Below, one piece after another: positions 28,033 to 36,724 of a DNA stretch of 58,529 nt. The first letter of the stretch is position 1, and every line of letters begins with the position of its first letter. This DNA comes from an uncultured Salinimicrobium sp. Its GTDB lineage: Bacteria > Bacteroidota > Bacteroidia > Flavobacteriales > Flavobacteriaceae. The stretch covers positions 1 through 58,529 of the forward strand of contig CAMPKA010000020.1 in NCBI GenBank assembly GCA_946887075.1, written 5' to 3'. A program made the position numbers and the translations under genes. Below the pieces are notes generated by a model. That model was given only the letters and a program-made list of their open reading frames with translations, did no database searches and was not told where the DNA came from.

Positions 28033-28061
28033 TTAAAGATAAGTATTAATTTAGAAAAGTT

Positions 28062-29384
28062 CTATTGATAGACCTCTTTAACAAATTCTTCAAAGGTCAC
28101 CTCCTTCTCATCCAGATTAAGCTTCTCCTTGTACAGGGCGAGCAGTTTCTGGTTCATCAACTGTTCCGATAACCTTTTCACCTCGTCCTGATGAGAAAGT
28201 ATTCTGGCAGCGATCTCGTCGAGTTCCTTGTCCTGTGGATCTGTCTGCCCAAACTGCGCCATCTGCTCCCGGATACGATCCTTTGCGAAATTCTTAAGAT
28301 CCTCGAACTTCACCTCCAGTCCATATTCCGATACCAGTTTTCCTTCAATCAGCTGATACCGCAGCCCTTTTTCGCTTTTCTCGTATTCCTCTTTTGCCTC
28401 TTCCTCAGTCATTTCCTTCTCCCCGGCGGTTCTGATCCACTTCTGAAGAAACTCCTTTGGAAGCTCAAAATTTGTAGTCTCAATCAATCTTTCGCTCACA
28501 TCATTCATCAGCTGCTGATCGCTTTGCTGAACGAATTGCTGACCTGCGTCTTTCCTGATCCTTTCCTTCAGCTCAGTTACGGATTTGACCTCTCCTTCCC
28601 CGTATACCTTGTCAAATAACTCCTGGTCAAGATCCGCCAGCTCCTGGTGATTAACCTCCGTAACATGAAAATCCACAGGGATGTCCAGCCCGTGGGCCTT
28701 GTCGTGTTCGATCTTCAGATATTCGATCAGTTCATGATCATCTTCGAAAAGATCTTTAGTCCCAAGAGAGACCACATCCCCTGCCTTGGCACCGATCAAT
28801 TTCTTCCGCTGTTCATCGTCTTTTATTTTTTCCAGGGGAAGGGTTGCCTTAGCGTCAATACCTTCCGCTTCATTTTTGAAGGTCCCCACTACCTGATCTC
28901 CTTCTTCAGCAGTTTCTTTGGACACCAGTTTCCCATACTGCTTCTGGATGGCTTTCACCTGATTCTCCACCATCTCCTCAGTAGCCACAATGGTATAATG
29001 TCTGATCGGTTCCTGATTCTCAAGATTCACTTCGAACTGAGGAGACAGGCCCAGCTCAAATTCAAAGGTGAACTGTTCACTATCCCAGTCAAAGCTATCC
29101 TGCTCCTTTGGCAGGGGATTCCCCAGAACATCGAGTTTTTCCTCCGTCAGATACTTGTTCAGCGCATCCTGCAAAAGCTTGTTTACCTCGTCGACCAGGA
29201 CTGCCTTCCCGTACTGCTTCTTAACCATCCCCATCGGCACGTGGCCCTTTCGGAAACCTGGAATATTTGCGTTTTTCCGGTAATCTTTCAGGATCTTCTC
29301 CACTTTGTTGCTATAGTCCTCTTTGGCGATATCGACCCGGACTACGGCATTGAGCTCGTCAATATTTTCTCTCGTTATGTTCAT
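28062..29384 (-). CDS. tig: Trigger factor
   Basis: The 440-residue ribosome-associated chaperone has the ribosome-binding signature (GFRKGHVPMGMVKKQYG) at residues 42-58, then a divergent FKBP-like middle domain and a helical C-terminal chaperone domain (SEYGLEVKFEDLKNFAKDRI). It meets nascent chains at the ribosome exit. It is transcribed from a textbook promoter at 29412-29442 and precedes clpP-clpX. Confidence 0.95.
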   Translation of the reverse strand: MNITRENIDELNAVVRVDIAKEDYSNKVEKILKDYRKNANIPGFRKGHVPMGMVKKQYGKAVLVDEVNKLLQDALNKYLTEEKLDVLGNPLPKEQDSFDWDSEQFTFEFELGLSPQFEVNLENQEPIRHYTIVATEEMVENQVKAIQKQYGKLVSKETAEEGDQVVGTFKNEAEGIDAKATLPLEKIKDDEQRKKLIGAKAGDVVSLGTKDLFEDDHELIEYLKIEHDKAHGLDIPVDFHVTEVNHQELADLDQELFDKVYGEGEVKSVTELKERIRKDAGQQFVQQSDQQLMNDVSERLIETTNFELPKEFLQKWIRTAGEKEMTEEEAKEEYEKSEKGLRYQLIEGKLVSEYGLEVKFEDLKNFAKDRIREQMAQFGQTDPQDKELDEIAARILSHQDEVKRLSEQLMNQKLLALYKEKLNLDEKEVTFEEFVKEVYQ

Positions 29385-29411
29385 TGCGGATTCTTATAAA
29401 AAATTGGTTTG

Positions 29412-29442
29412 CAAAAGTACAACATTTTTGAGAGTCGGCAAA
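29412..29442 (-). promoter_or_regulatory. Bacteroidota-type promoter of tig
   Basis: TTTG (29439-29442), a 19-base spacer and TACTTTTG (29412-29419) on the minus strand fit TTTG-N19-TAnnTTTG. The tig ATG follows 27 bases downstream. Confidence 0.75.
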
Positions 29443-29467
29443 GTTTGAGGCATGGGACGCGACGATC

Positions 29468-29809
29468 CTATTTTCGCTCCGCCAGAGAGTACAGCAGAGA
29501 CTGGAAAAGCGATAGCAGCAGGCTGAAAAAAAGCGCTGCCCAGAAGCCCGAGGTGTCAAACCCGTCGATAAAGGCATCTGCCAAAAGAATAATAAAGGCA
29601 TTGATCACCAGAAGAAATAGACCAAAAGTAAGTAAGGTGACCGGGAGGGTAAAGAAAACCAGGATGGGCTTTACGATCAGGTTGAGAATAGCCAGCACCA
29701 CCGCAACAAGTACAGCAGTAAGATAACCCGTCACGCTAATCCCCGGCAGAATCTGAGAAAGGAAGACGACCACAACGGCCGTCAACAGAATGCGCAGTAT
29801 AAAGATCAT
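29468..29809 (-). CDS. Phage-holin-family (YvlD-like) small membrane protein
   Basis: The 113-residue protein is made of four membrane helices with the family's LTAVLVAVVLAILNLIVKPIL and LFLLVINAFIILLADAFIDGF segments. It belongs to the chromosomal Phage_holin_4_2/YvlD group rather than to an active prophage, since no phage genes lie nearby. The physiological role is unclear. The start is the ATG at 29809, which gives the conserved N-terminus; an upstream start would overlap the neighbouring terminator. Confidence 0.82.
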   Translation of the reverse strand: MIFILRILLTAVVVVFLSQILPGISVTGYLTAVLVAVVLAILNLIVKPILVFFTLPVTLLTFGLFLLVINAFIILLADAFIDGFDTSGFWAALFFSLLLSLFQSLLYSLAERK

Positions 29810-29840
29810 CTCTTTAATTTCCTCTAAATATAGCACTAAA

Positions 29841-29866
29841 ATCAAAACGCCGGAAATTCCGGCGTT
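29841..29866 (-). terminator. Terminator after the GDSL lipoprotein gene
   Basis: On the minus strand AACGCCGGAA and TTCCGGCGTT form a near-loopless stem followed by TTGATTTT. It sits just beyond the stop codon at 29885. Confidence 0.75.
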
Positions 29867-29884
29867 CGATTCTCAAATTTGACT

Positions 29885-31429
29885 TTAATCGACCTCGTTG
29901 CTCGGGGTAATGGTCCCGTAAGCGCCTGCGTTGACCTTTGGAACGGTCGCATCATAGGTCTCATTGATCTCTGAAATGATTCGGTTGGCCAGCAGCGCTG
30001 AACCCCTCGGAGTAAGATGAACTCCGTCCAGGGAGAATGCTCCCCCCGTGACAAAATCAGAAGTGATCATCCCTGCATCAAAGGCGATACCCGGACCCGA
30101 AAGTTCTTCAAGAATAGCAGCCACATCAAGAAATGCCAGATCATGCTGTTCAGCAATATTTTTAATTACGGCGTTGTAGGCCATGGTAGCATCGGCTACC
30201 ATCTCCTGCTCATCGGGCGTCAGCACATGCTGATCCCCCAGCGGTACGGAAACTCCCATTACGAGTGAAGGATCTCCGCCTACAGCAGTACCGAGGACAC
30301 TGGCAGAGGAAAGTGGAATAAGATCCTCCTGAGTAGCCTGCCGTAGCTGTCCCAGAAGATGGGCCGTCGCCTCGTCAAGGTTAAACGGTGCCTGTTGCAG
30401 GATGCCGGAAATATCGGTCAGGTCCTCATCCGATAAGGTCACGTAATTCAGTCCCGCGGCAAAAGTGATTTTCCTCGCCTCCATCTCCGCAGCAGTGATG
30501 ACACCCTGTTGTGCAAGTCCGGGCAGGATCTGGGTATTGTACGCGGCAAATTTCGTATTGAGAACCGCCGCTGTGCCCTCATCCAATGGAATGGCATTGA
30601 CCGGAACGGTAGTAAAGAATGGAATGTCCGTTACCATGGGGATATTCAGGAGTACCCCCTCCTCAGCCCCTGCATCTATCATGGAGGTGACCAGGGTGGC
30701 ATATACCTGGGCAAACACCTGTGGATCCGTGATATCGTTCGGGCCGTATGTCGCGGGGTTAAAATTCCCGGTCTGGTCCACCCCTATTCCCCCTGAGGTA
30801 GCAAAGCTTAGGACATCGTTATTTCCTATCCACAACGTAAAGAAGGTCGGGTTCTGAGCCACGGCATCCGCCAGGACCGTGGTCTCAGCAGAGGAGGCAA
30901 AGCGGGCGAAATAGGGATTGGCAGTACCCAATGCGATCCCAGCCACGTCCCCGTATCCCGGGGAAACCAGATGAAAGCTTTTGGCGCCGGGAACCCCCAT
31001 GTTACTGAAGGGACCGGTCAGGGTCTCCGTAACCTCGGTGGTGGGATCAGCTCCGGTATAGCTCCGGGGAGCCGGATTACCCTCAGCGTCAAAGGCGAGA
31101 ACGAGCCGGGTCCCATAGATCTGGGTGCCATTGAGGAGCAGCCCTCCGGCATTGTCGTTCATCAGGGGTTGATCGAAATCCGCGGTTTCCTGAACCTTGG
31201 CGAACTGCTGGGCGAGGATATTGGGATAGGAATTCTTTTGACCTGTGATATAAAGGGCATTGTCTGCAAATCCTGCCGTAAGGGAATTTCCTATGGCGAC
31301 GTAATTGGAAAAATCCGCCTCTCCGCTGGAGTAGGCATCCAGGTCGCTGACCGGATTTTCAAACTCAGGTTCGCAGGCCATAAGAGCCATGGCCATAAGC
31401 CCCCAGTATTTTATTTGTCTCTTCATCAT
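29885..31429 (-). CDS. G-D-S-L family lipolytic lipoprotein (SGNH hydrolase)
   Basis: The 514-residue protein has a lipoprotein signal with lipid cysteine Cys19 (LMAMALMACE). The nucleophile block is YVAIGNSLTAG with Ser49; it reads GNSL instead of GDSL. WIGNNDVLSF supplies the Gly/Asn oxyanion block, and DGVHLTPRG near the end carries Asp468 and His471. It is probably an outer-membrane-anchored esterase. Start is one of two adjacent ATGs at 31424-31429. It begins only 8 bases past the fadL-like gene, a pairing common in Bacteroidota, which suggests a lipid-uptake unit. Confidence 0.87.
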   Translation of the reverse strand: MMKRQIKYWGLMAMALMACEPEFENPVSDLDAYSSGEADFSNYVAIGNSLTAGFADNALYITGQKNSYPNILAQQFAKVQETADFDQPLMNDNAGGLLLNGTQIYGTRLVLAFDAEGNPAPRSYTGADPTTEVTETLTGPFSNMGVPGAKSFHLVSPGYGDVAGIALGTANPYFARFASSAETTVLADAVAQNPTFFTLWIGNNDVLSFATSGGIGVDQTGNFNPATYGPNDITDPQVFAQVYATLVTSMIDAGAEEGVLLNIPMVTDIPFFTTVPVNAIPLDEGTAAVLNTKFAAYNTQILPGLAQQGVITAAEMEARKITFAAGLNYVTLSDEDLTDISGILQQAPFNLDEATAHLLGQLRQATQEDLIPLSSASVLGTAVGGDPSLVMGVSVPLGDQHVLTPDEQEMVADATMAYNAVIKNIAEQHDLAFLDVAAILEELSGPGIAFDAGMITSDFVTGGAFSLDGVHLTPRGSALLANRIISEINETYDATVPKVNAGAYGTITPSNEVD

Positions 31430-31436
31430 GATTCGT

Positions 31437-32687
31437 TTAGAGTTTGTAGGTAATGCCGATGCCCGGTATAAAGGCGCTCGTCTTGTAGGTTCCTCCGAAA
31501 GGAACCTGCTGTCCGTTTTCGGTGTAGTAATCGTAAGACGCATCTATTTCATCAAACCGGATGTAGGCGAAGGAAGCATCTATGGCGAGATGGGAATTGA
31601 CGTGCAAGGAAAGTCCGGCCGTGAATCCCATGGCGTCATTACGCGGTGTCTCGGGGGCAAAATATCCCTCCTGAACAGGTGTTTCGTCCAGGTAGTACCC
31701 TGCCCTGAGGACCAGTTTGTCAGTGGCATCGTACTGCGCCCCGAATCTCCATGTACTCGAGTCCTCATACGCCCTCGGGTTCTGGGAATCCGGGATTGCA
31801 GGATCTTCAAAATCGATATCAAGCGACTGGTATACATCCCAGAAGGTACGGTTGTAGTCAAAGGCCAGGAGCCATTTTTCGTTGAGCTGATAGGACAGTC
31901 CGACGGTAAGTTCCGCGGGAAGGGGAAGAGACGCATCAAAGGTGGTGTCGTCAAAAGGCGCCAGGGGTGTATTGGGAACATTCTCAAAATCGGCAGTTCC
32001 ATCCTCGGCTTCCATGATAATCTCAGAACGGTAGTTTACCCCGATGCGAAGATCCTCAGTCGCCGTAAACAAGGCACTGGCGGACCATCCCCATTCATTG
32101 ACCCCCGAAGCGTCCACAGATACATTGGCGCGATTTCCCTCGATGTCGGTCAGGGTTCGGTTGAGATTCCTGTTGAAATTAACAGCTCCCGTCACAAAAA
32201 TAGGACCTCCCCCAACGCTGAGGAATTCTGCTACTTTTACCGAGACCAGAGGCTGAATATATATCGCCTGCAGCTCAATATTGTTGACCAGGTGGGAGCC
32301 CGGCCAATCCTGCTCCCACTCCACGGTGCTGCCATAGGGTGTATAGACGCTGAGTCCTACGGCTAACCAATCCTTTACACTGTACGCGGCATTGAAGTAA
32401 AATGGGGTTCCGACTGGGTTGTCCGTAGTGGCATAACCCCCGGTAAATTCATTCTGCCAGGCTACATCAGAGAAGACAGCACTAACCCCAGCTGATATCG
32501 TGAGCTGGTTCTCGAGATAGACCAGTCCCGCAGGATTGAAAAAACCGAGTTCGGCGCTGTTGACAACGGCAACTCCGGTATGGCCCATAGCCAGGGCCCG
32601 TTGCCCCTGAACACTTACTCTATAGCCACCAGCATAGGTCAGGGTGCTCGTCAGGACAAACACCATCAGAAGTGAAATTTTTTTCAT
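31437..32687 (-). CDS. OmpP1/FadL/TodX family outer-membrane transporter
   Basis: The 416-residue protein has a signal peptide (MKKISLLMVFVLTSTLTYA) and the FadL start GYRVSVQGQRALAMGHTGVA with FFNPAGL, the conserved NPA hatch motif. The remainder is beta-rich with aromatic-ended strands, ending in FIPGIGITYKL. FadL-type barrels import long-chain fatty acids or other hydrophobic compounds. It forms an operon with the GDSL lipoprotein downstream. Confidence 0.9.
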   Translation of the reverse strand: MKKISLLMVFVLTSTLTYAGGYRVSVQGQRALAMGHTGVAVVNSAELGFFNPAGLVYLENQLTISAGVSAVFSDVAWQNEFTGGYATTDNPVGTPFYFNAAYSVKDWLAVGLSVYTPYGSTVEWEQDWPGSHLVNNIELQAIYIQPLVSVKVAEFLSVGGGPIFVTGAVNFNRNLNRTLTDIEGNRANVSVDASGVNEWGWSASALFTATEDLRIGVNYRSEIIMEAEDGTADFENVPNTPLAPFDDTTFDASLPLPAELTVGLSYQLNEKWLLAFDYNRTFWDVYQSLDIDFEDPAIPDSQNPRAYEDSSTWRFGAQYDATDKLVLRAGYYLDETPVQEGYFAPETPRNDAMGFTAGLSLHVNSHLAIDASFAYIRFDEIDASYDYYTENGQQVPFGGTYKTSAFIPGIGITYKL

Positions 32688-32722
32688 AAATAAGGTGGAT
32701 GATTTAAAAATGGGTTGATGCT

Positions 32723-32753
32723 CAAATTTAAAATAAATTGTGACTTCAGCAAC
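32723..32753 (-). promoter_or_regulatory. Candidate promoter of the fadL-GDSL operon
   Basis: GTTG (32750-32753), a 19-base spacer and TAAATTTG (32723-32730) on the minus strand fit the -33/-7 consensus with one mismatch. The fadL ATG is 36 bases downstream. Confidence 0.5.
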
Positions 32754-32789
32754 CCCAGGGGAAAATTTCTTATGCTTGCACAGTAAATT

Positions 32790-33560
32790 TTATGATTTCC
32801 GGAGGAATTCCATAACCGATCTGTAGAATTCACGCCTTTTTTCCGCATGAACCCAATGGCCTGCACCGGAAATGGTCACGATTTCGGAATCTGGAAAATA
32901 GCGTTGGATTTCCACCTGGTCTGATTCCAGAATATAATCGGATCGCTCGCCTTTTACAAAAAGAGTGGGGCCTGAGAAGGTGGATTCAGAAACAATAGCC
33001 TCTCCCAGGTTCTCAATTTTTTCCGTAAGCACATCCAGGTTGAGACGAAGCGCAAGCCTGTCTTTTTCCTTCCGGTACAGGTTCTTGAGCAGGAAAAGCC
33101 GCACCTCCGGTTCCTTAACGTAGGATTTCAGGAGTTCCTCTGCCTCTTCCCGAGATTCAAGCTCAGTGCTGTCTATAGCCTTCAAACCTTCCAGGATCTT
33201 CTGGTGGTGTGGCGGATAGTACTTCGGAGCGATATCGACTATAATGAGCCGGGAAATCTGCTCTGGAAACAACAGGGCGGCTGTCATGGCAGTCTTTCCT
33301 CCCATGGAATGGCCAAGGAGGACAACCTCACGAAGGTCGTGGTCCTGAAGATAGGTTTGGATATCCCCTGCCATCTCCGTATAGCTGAAGTCCGGGCTAT
33401 GAGGGCTCCGGCCATGGTTCCGCTGGTCCAACAGGTGTACCTGGTATCCCGCCTCAGCAAAATCGCGGCCCAGGGTTTTCCAGTTATCGCTCATTCCAAG
33501 AAAACCATGAAGGATCAGGAATGGCGTTCCTTCTCCCATGATATTGGCGTGAAGTTTCAT
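32790..33560 (-). CDS. Alpha/beta hydrolase (YbfF-like esterase)
   Basis: The 256-residue protein has ILHGFLGMSDNWKTLG near the N-terminus, the nucleophile elbow GHSMGG with Ser85, and the C-terminal GHWVH histidine. DQRNHGRSPHSPDFSY is the usual oxyanion-side loop of the YbfF/esterase group. The substrate is unknown. It begins one base past pdxJ, so the two are transcribed together. Confidence 0.88.
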   Translation of the reverse strand: MKLHANIMGEGTPFLILHGFLGMSDNWKTLGRDFAEAGYQVHLLDQRNHGRSPHSPDFSYTEMAGDIQTYLQDHDLREVVLLGHSMGGKTAMTAALLFPEQISRLIIVDIAPKYYPPHHQKILEGLKAIDSTELESREEAEELLKSYVKEPEVRLFLLKNLYRKEKDRLALRLNLDVLTEKIENLGEAIVSESTFSGPTLFVKGERSDYILESDQVEIQRYFPDSEIVTISGAGHWVHAEKRREFYRSVMEFLRKS

Positions 33561-33561
33561 G

Positions 33562-34281
33562 CTAATCCTCTTTTAACAGTTGCAGGTATCGGCGGATGAC
33601 ATTTTGGAGGCCATCGTAAAGTGATTCCGCGATCAGGGCATGACCGATGGAAACCTCAAGCAAGCCTGGAACCTGTTCTTTAAAGAACCGGATATTCTCA
33701 AGGGAAAGGTCGTGACCCGCATTGATCCCCAGACCAAGTTCTTTAGCCTGCAGGGCACAGGCTGCATAGGGATCCACCGCAGCCTTGTTTCCGTTTGCGT
33801 ACTCCCGCGCATAATGCTCGGTGTAAAGTTCTATCCGATCGGTACCGGTCTTCGATGCCCCCTCTATCATGCGCGGATCAGGATCTACAAAGATCGAAGT
33901 CCTGATATCATGATTCCTGAACTCGTCAATGATCTCCCTGAGAAAATCCCTGTTTTTTACGGTATCCCAGCCTGCGTTGGAGGTGATGGCATCCTCAGCA
34001 TCCGGAACGAGGGTTACCTGCTCCGGTTTTACCTGGAGGACAAGGTCGATGAATTTCTGGATCGGATTTCCCTCGATATTGAATTCTTCATGGACCACCG
34101 GTCGAAGATCGCGTACATCCTGATACCGAATATGTCTCTCGTCCGGCCTTGGATGCACGGTAATCCCCTGCCCGCCGAAGGATTGGATGTCCCGCGCTAC
34201 CTGCACGACATTGGGTATATCACCTCCCCTGCTGTTCCGAAGGGTGGCTATCTTGTTGATGTTAACGCTCAGCTTCGTCAT
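33562..34281 (-). CDS. pdxJ: Pyridoxine 5'-phosphate synthase PdxJ
   Basis: The 239-residue TIM-barrel enzyme condenses 3-amino-2-oxopropyl phosphate with deoxyxylulose phosphate in the DXP-dependent vitamin B6 pathway. [41 protein letters not shown] and [11 protein letters not shown] are PdxJ signatures. The ATG at 34281 fits the family N-terminus; an earlier in-frame start adds 14 unrelated residues. A TATTTTTG -7-like element lies 18 bases upstream. Confidence 0.95.
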   Translation of the reverse strand: MTKLSVNINKIATLRNSRGGDIPNVVQVARDIQSFGGQGITVHPRPDERHIRYQDVRDLRPVVHEEFNIEGNPIQKFIDLVLQVKPEQVTLVPDAEDAITSNAGWDTVKNRDFLREIIDEFRNHDIRTSIFVDPDPRMIEGASKTGTDRIELYTEHYAREYANGNKAAVDPYAACALQAKELGLGINAGHDLSLENIRFFKEQVPGLLEVSIGHALIAESLYDGLQNVIRRYLQLLKED

Positions 34282-34298
34282 CCTGTTGTTAATTTCAA

Positions 34299-34306
34299 CA
34301 AAAATA
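34299..34306 (-). promoter_or_regulatory. Candidate -7 element upstream of pdxJ
   Basis: TATTTTTG on the minus strand matches TAnnTTTG in the divergent spacer between pdxJ and the CBS gene. No TTTG is found at the ideal -33 distance. Confidence 0.3.
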
Positions 34307-34367
34307 CAAAGTTGGATAGGCAAAAAAGTACATTATTTTGATTAATTTGCAGGGAAAGCAACGCAAT

Positions 34368-35024
34368 ATGAACATCCAGCCTTATATCCTGAATGATGTA
34401 GAAATGCCGGATATCAGCCTTAAGGTCGAACAGGTCCAGGACCTGTTTAGCCAGCTGACCTATTCCCATTTCCCCGTGCAGGCTGGTGGCAATTTCGTGG
34501 GCAATATTTCCGAAAACGACATCCGCACCTTCGAAAGTCAGGACACGCTGGAGGCCTATCAGTATGCGCTTGAAGTATTCTTCGTCCGGGATAATGACAA
34601 CTGGATAGAGGTCCTGCACGCTTTTTCAAAGAACCAGTCGAATATCATGCCTGTTCTTAACGATGATAATCAGTACCTCGGGTACCTGGAACTGCAGGAT
34701 GTGATGAACCTCTTCACCGAAGCTCCCTTCCTGAACAATCCCGGGGCCATTCTCATCGTTGAAAAGGGGTACAAGGATTACTCCTTCAGCGAGATCAGCC
34801 AAATCGTCGAATCAAACGGCGCCCATATGCTTGGCGCTTTTGTATCGCGCCACGAGGACGATCTGGCCCAGGTTACCGTGAAAACAGGACCCACAGCCCT
34901 GGATTCCCTGCTCCAGTCCTTCAGACGGTACGGCTATAAAGTGGTATCGAAGCACCAGGAGGACAGCTTCTCTTCCAATCTCGACGAACGCTCGAGGTAT
35001 CTGAACAAATACCTCAATATATAA
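34368..35024 (+). CDS. CBS-domain protein (AcuB-like)
   Basis: The 218-residue protein has two CBS-type motifs in the first 130 residues (SHFPVQAGGNFVGNISENDI and NIMPVLNDDNQYLGYLELQD), then an ACT-like C-terminal half. Such proteins usually bind adenine nucleotides and act as regulatory sensors. The gene starts 86 bases from the divergent pdxJ start and its stop is two bases before the nadK ATG, so a link to NAD(P) metabolism is plausible but inferred. Confidence 0.82.
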   Translation: MNIQPYILNDVEMPDISLKVEQVQDLFSQLTYSHFPVQAGGNFVGNISENDIRTFESQDTLEAYQYALEVFFVRDNDNWIEVLHAFSKNQSNIMPVLNDDNQYLGYLELQDVMNLFTEAPFLNNPGAILIVEKGYKDYSFSEISQIVESNGAHMLGAFVSRHEDDLAQVTVKTGPTALDSLLQSFRRYGYKVVSKHQEDSFSSNLDERSRYLNKYLNI

Positions 35025-35026
35025 TC

Positions 35027-35908
35027 ATGAAGGTAGCGATCTACGGGCAGTTTTATCATGCCCATTCCGGTATTTATATCGAGGAACTGCTTCGCGTATT
35101 GGAGGAGGAAAAGGTCGAAGTATGGATCGAGGAGGAATTCCTGAACCTCATTGATGAAAACCGGGAGATCAAGCAGGATTTTAGCTACATCAATACCTTT
35201 AAAAATATCGACAGCTCCTTTGACCTTTTTCTCAGCGTTGGGGGAGACGGTACCATTCTCAAGGCAGTGAATTATATCCGCGATCTCGACGTCCCGATAG
35301 TCGGGATCAATACCGGGAGACTGGGTTTCCTGGCAACCGTGAACAAAGAGGAGATCAGGAATACCATCACTAAAATGCTCAAAAAGGAGTACAGCATCTC
35401 TGAACGCTCCCTGCTGATGATGACCACCCTGCCGGAGGAAACGGAACTTTCCACAAGCTATGCGCTCAACGAAATTGCCGTGAGCCGAAAGAACACCACC
35501 TCCATGATCACCATTGAAACCTGGCTTAATGAAGAATACCTGACGGCGTACTGGGCGGACGGACTGATCGTCGCGACCCCTACAGGTTCCACCGGCTATT
35601 CCCTGAGTTGCGGTGGACCCGTGATTACTCCCTCAACCCGCGCCTTTGCCATTACTCCGATCGCTCCACATAATTTGAACGCCCGACCGCTCATTATCAG
35701 GGACAACACACGTATCGCCCTGAAGATCTCTGGACGTGAGGAGGAATACCTGATTTCGATGGATTCTCGAATTGCCACACTTAAGAAAAACACCACTGTT
35801 ATTGTGGAAAAAGCCCCCTTCAAGCTCAAGATGCTCCAGTTCCATGGAGATTCCTTCTTGCAGACCCTACGAAAAAAGCTTCTATGGGGAGAAGATAAAA
35901 GAAACTAA
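35027..35908 (+). CDS. nadK: NAD kinase
   Basis: The 293-residue enzyme phosphorylates NAD to NADP. The diagnostic GGDGT is in FLSVGGDGTILKAV, followed by the NE motif (ALNEIAVSR) and ATPTGSTGYSLSCGGP with the conserved glycine-rich stretch. The length fits bacterial NadK. It is tightly coupled to the upstream CBS gene. Confidence 0.96.
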   Translation: MKVAIYGQFYHAHSGIYIEELLRVLEEEKVEVWIEEEFLNLIDENREIKQDFSYINTFKNIDSSFDLFLSVGGDGTILKAVNYIRDLDVPIVGINTGRLGFLATVNKEEIRNTITKMLKKEYSISERSLLMMTTLPEETELSTSYALNEIAVSRKNTTSMITIETWLNEEYLTAYWADGLIVATPTGSTGYSLSCGGPVITPSTRAFAITPIAPHNLNARPLIIRDNTRIALKISGREEEYLISMDSRIATLKKNTTVIVEKAPFKLKMLQFHGDSFLQTLRKKLLWGEDKRN

Positions 35909-35983
35909 ACAATAAAAATCTCGCAATCCTGTTTATCGTAAGGTACAAAAGCGCCCAAATTGTTGTGGGGCAAACATTATTGT

Positions 35984-35991
35984 TATATTTG
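35984..35991 (+). promoter_or_regulatory. Candidate -7 element upstream of the DUF6089 gene
   Basis: TATATTTG matches TAnnTTTG, with a weak ATTG about 21 bases upstream. The ATG at 36009 follows 17 bases later. Confidence 0.45.
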
Positions 35992-36008
35992 CAAACTTTG
36001 GAAAACCT

Positions 36009-36722
36009 ATGAGGTGTATTGTTGCTATGGTTCTTATGTGGTTTTGCGGCTATGAGGCATATTCCCAGAATTTTGAAATCGGTCCTTTTATCGGCGGCGC
36101 AAATTACATAGGGGATGTCGGCAATACAACTTATATCAATCCCAACACAGTGGTCTTTGGTGGAATACTTAAATGGAATCGAAGCGACCGGCATTCTTTC
36201 CGGTTCTCCCTGCTTTATGCTCCTATCGAAGCAGATGATGACCGTTCCAATGAGACCAGGAGGCAGGAAAGGAGCTATTCCTTTTCGAACCAGATAGCCG
36301 AGGCCTCCCTGGGAATAGAATTCACTTTCTGGGAGTGGGACCTGCACGCGAATACCTATCAGTCCACCCCCTATTTGTATACGGGGATAAACTACTATTA
36401 CTCAGATCACTTCATGTTGAAGAACAACGCCTATACCAATCCCAACCAGAATGAACTCCAGGAAGCCGGGAACAACTGGGGCTTTTCTCTGCCGATGGTA
36501 TTTGGGTATAAACAAACCCTGAATTCCTTTATGGCAGGAGGAATCGAATTAGGCGCCCGATACACCTTTACGGATAATCTTGATGGAAGCCAACCCTCTG
36601 AAGTAGATGGGGCTTATCGTCTGAAGGATTTTGGAAACAGCAACACCACGGATTGGTACATGTTCACCGGAATCTACCTCACCTTTAATTTTGGCCACCG
36701 CTCCTGTTACAACAAGTACTGA
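36009..36722 (+). CDS. DUF6089 / PorG-like outer-membrane barrel protein
   Basis: The 237-residue protein has a signal peptide ending near YSQ and repeated amphipathic strands (FEIGPFIGGANYIGDVG, WNRSDRHSFRFSLLYAPI, FMAGGIELGARYTF), ending in FTGIYLTFNFGH. The family includes PorG of the type IX secretion system (family knowledge), but I cannot confirm that this copy has that role. The stop is two bases before uppS, and the same order (porG-uppS-bamA) is common in flavobacteria. Confidence 0.7.
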   Translation: MRCIVAMVLMWFCGYEAYSQNFEIGPFIGGANYIGDVGNTTYINPNTVVFGGILKWNRSDRHSFRFSLLYAPIEADDDRSNETRRQERSYSFSNQIAEASLGIEFTFWEWDLHANTYQSTPYLYTGINYYYSDHFMLKNNAYTNPNQNELQEAGNNWGFSLPMVFGYKQTLNSFMAGGIELGARYTFTDNLDGSQPSEVDGAYRLKDFGNSNTTDWYMFTGIYLTFNFGHRSCYNKY

Positions 36723-36724
36723 AG

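Noticed and set aside
28647..29399. 250-codon open frame on the plus strand
   Set aside because: Antisense to trigger factor, whose ribosome-binding motif and promoter fix the coding strand.
29468..29809. Prophage holin
   Set aside because: The family name is historical; no other phage gene is nearby and the protein is a common chromosomal membrane protein.
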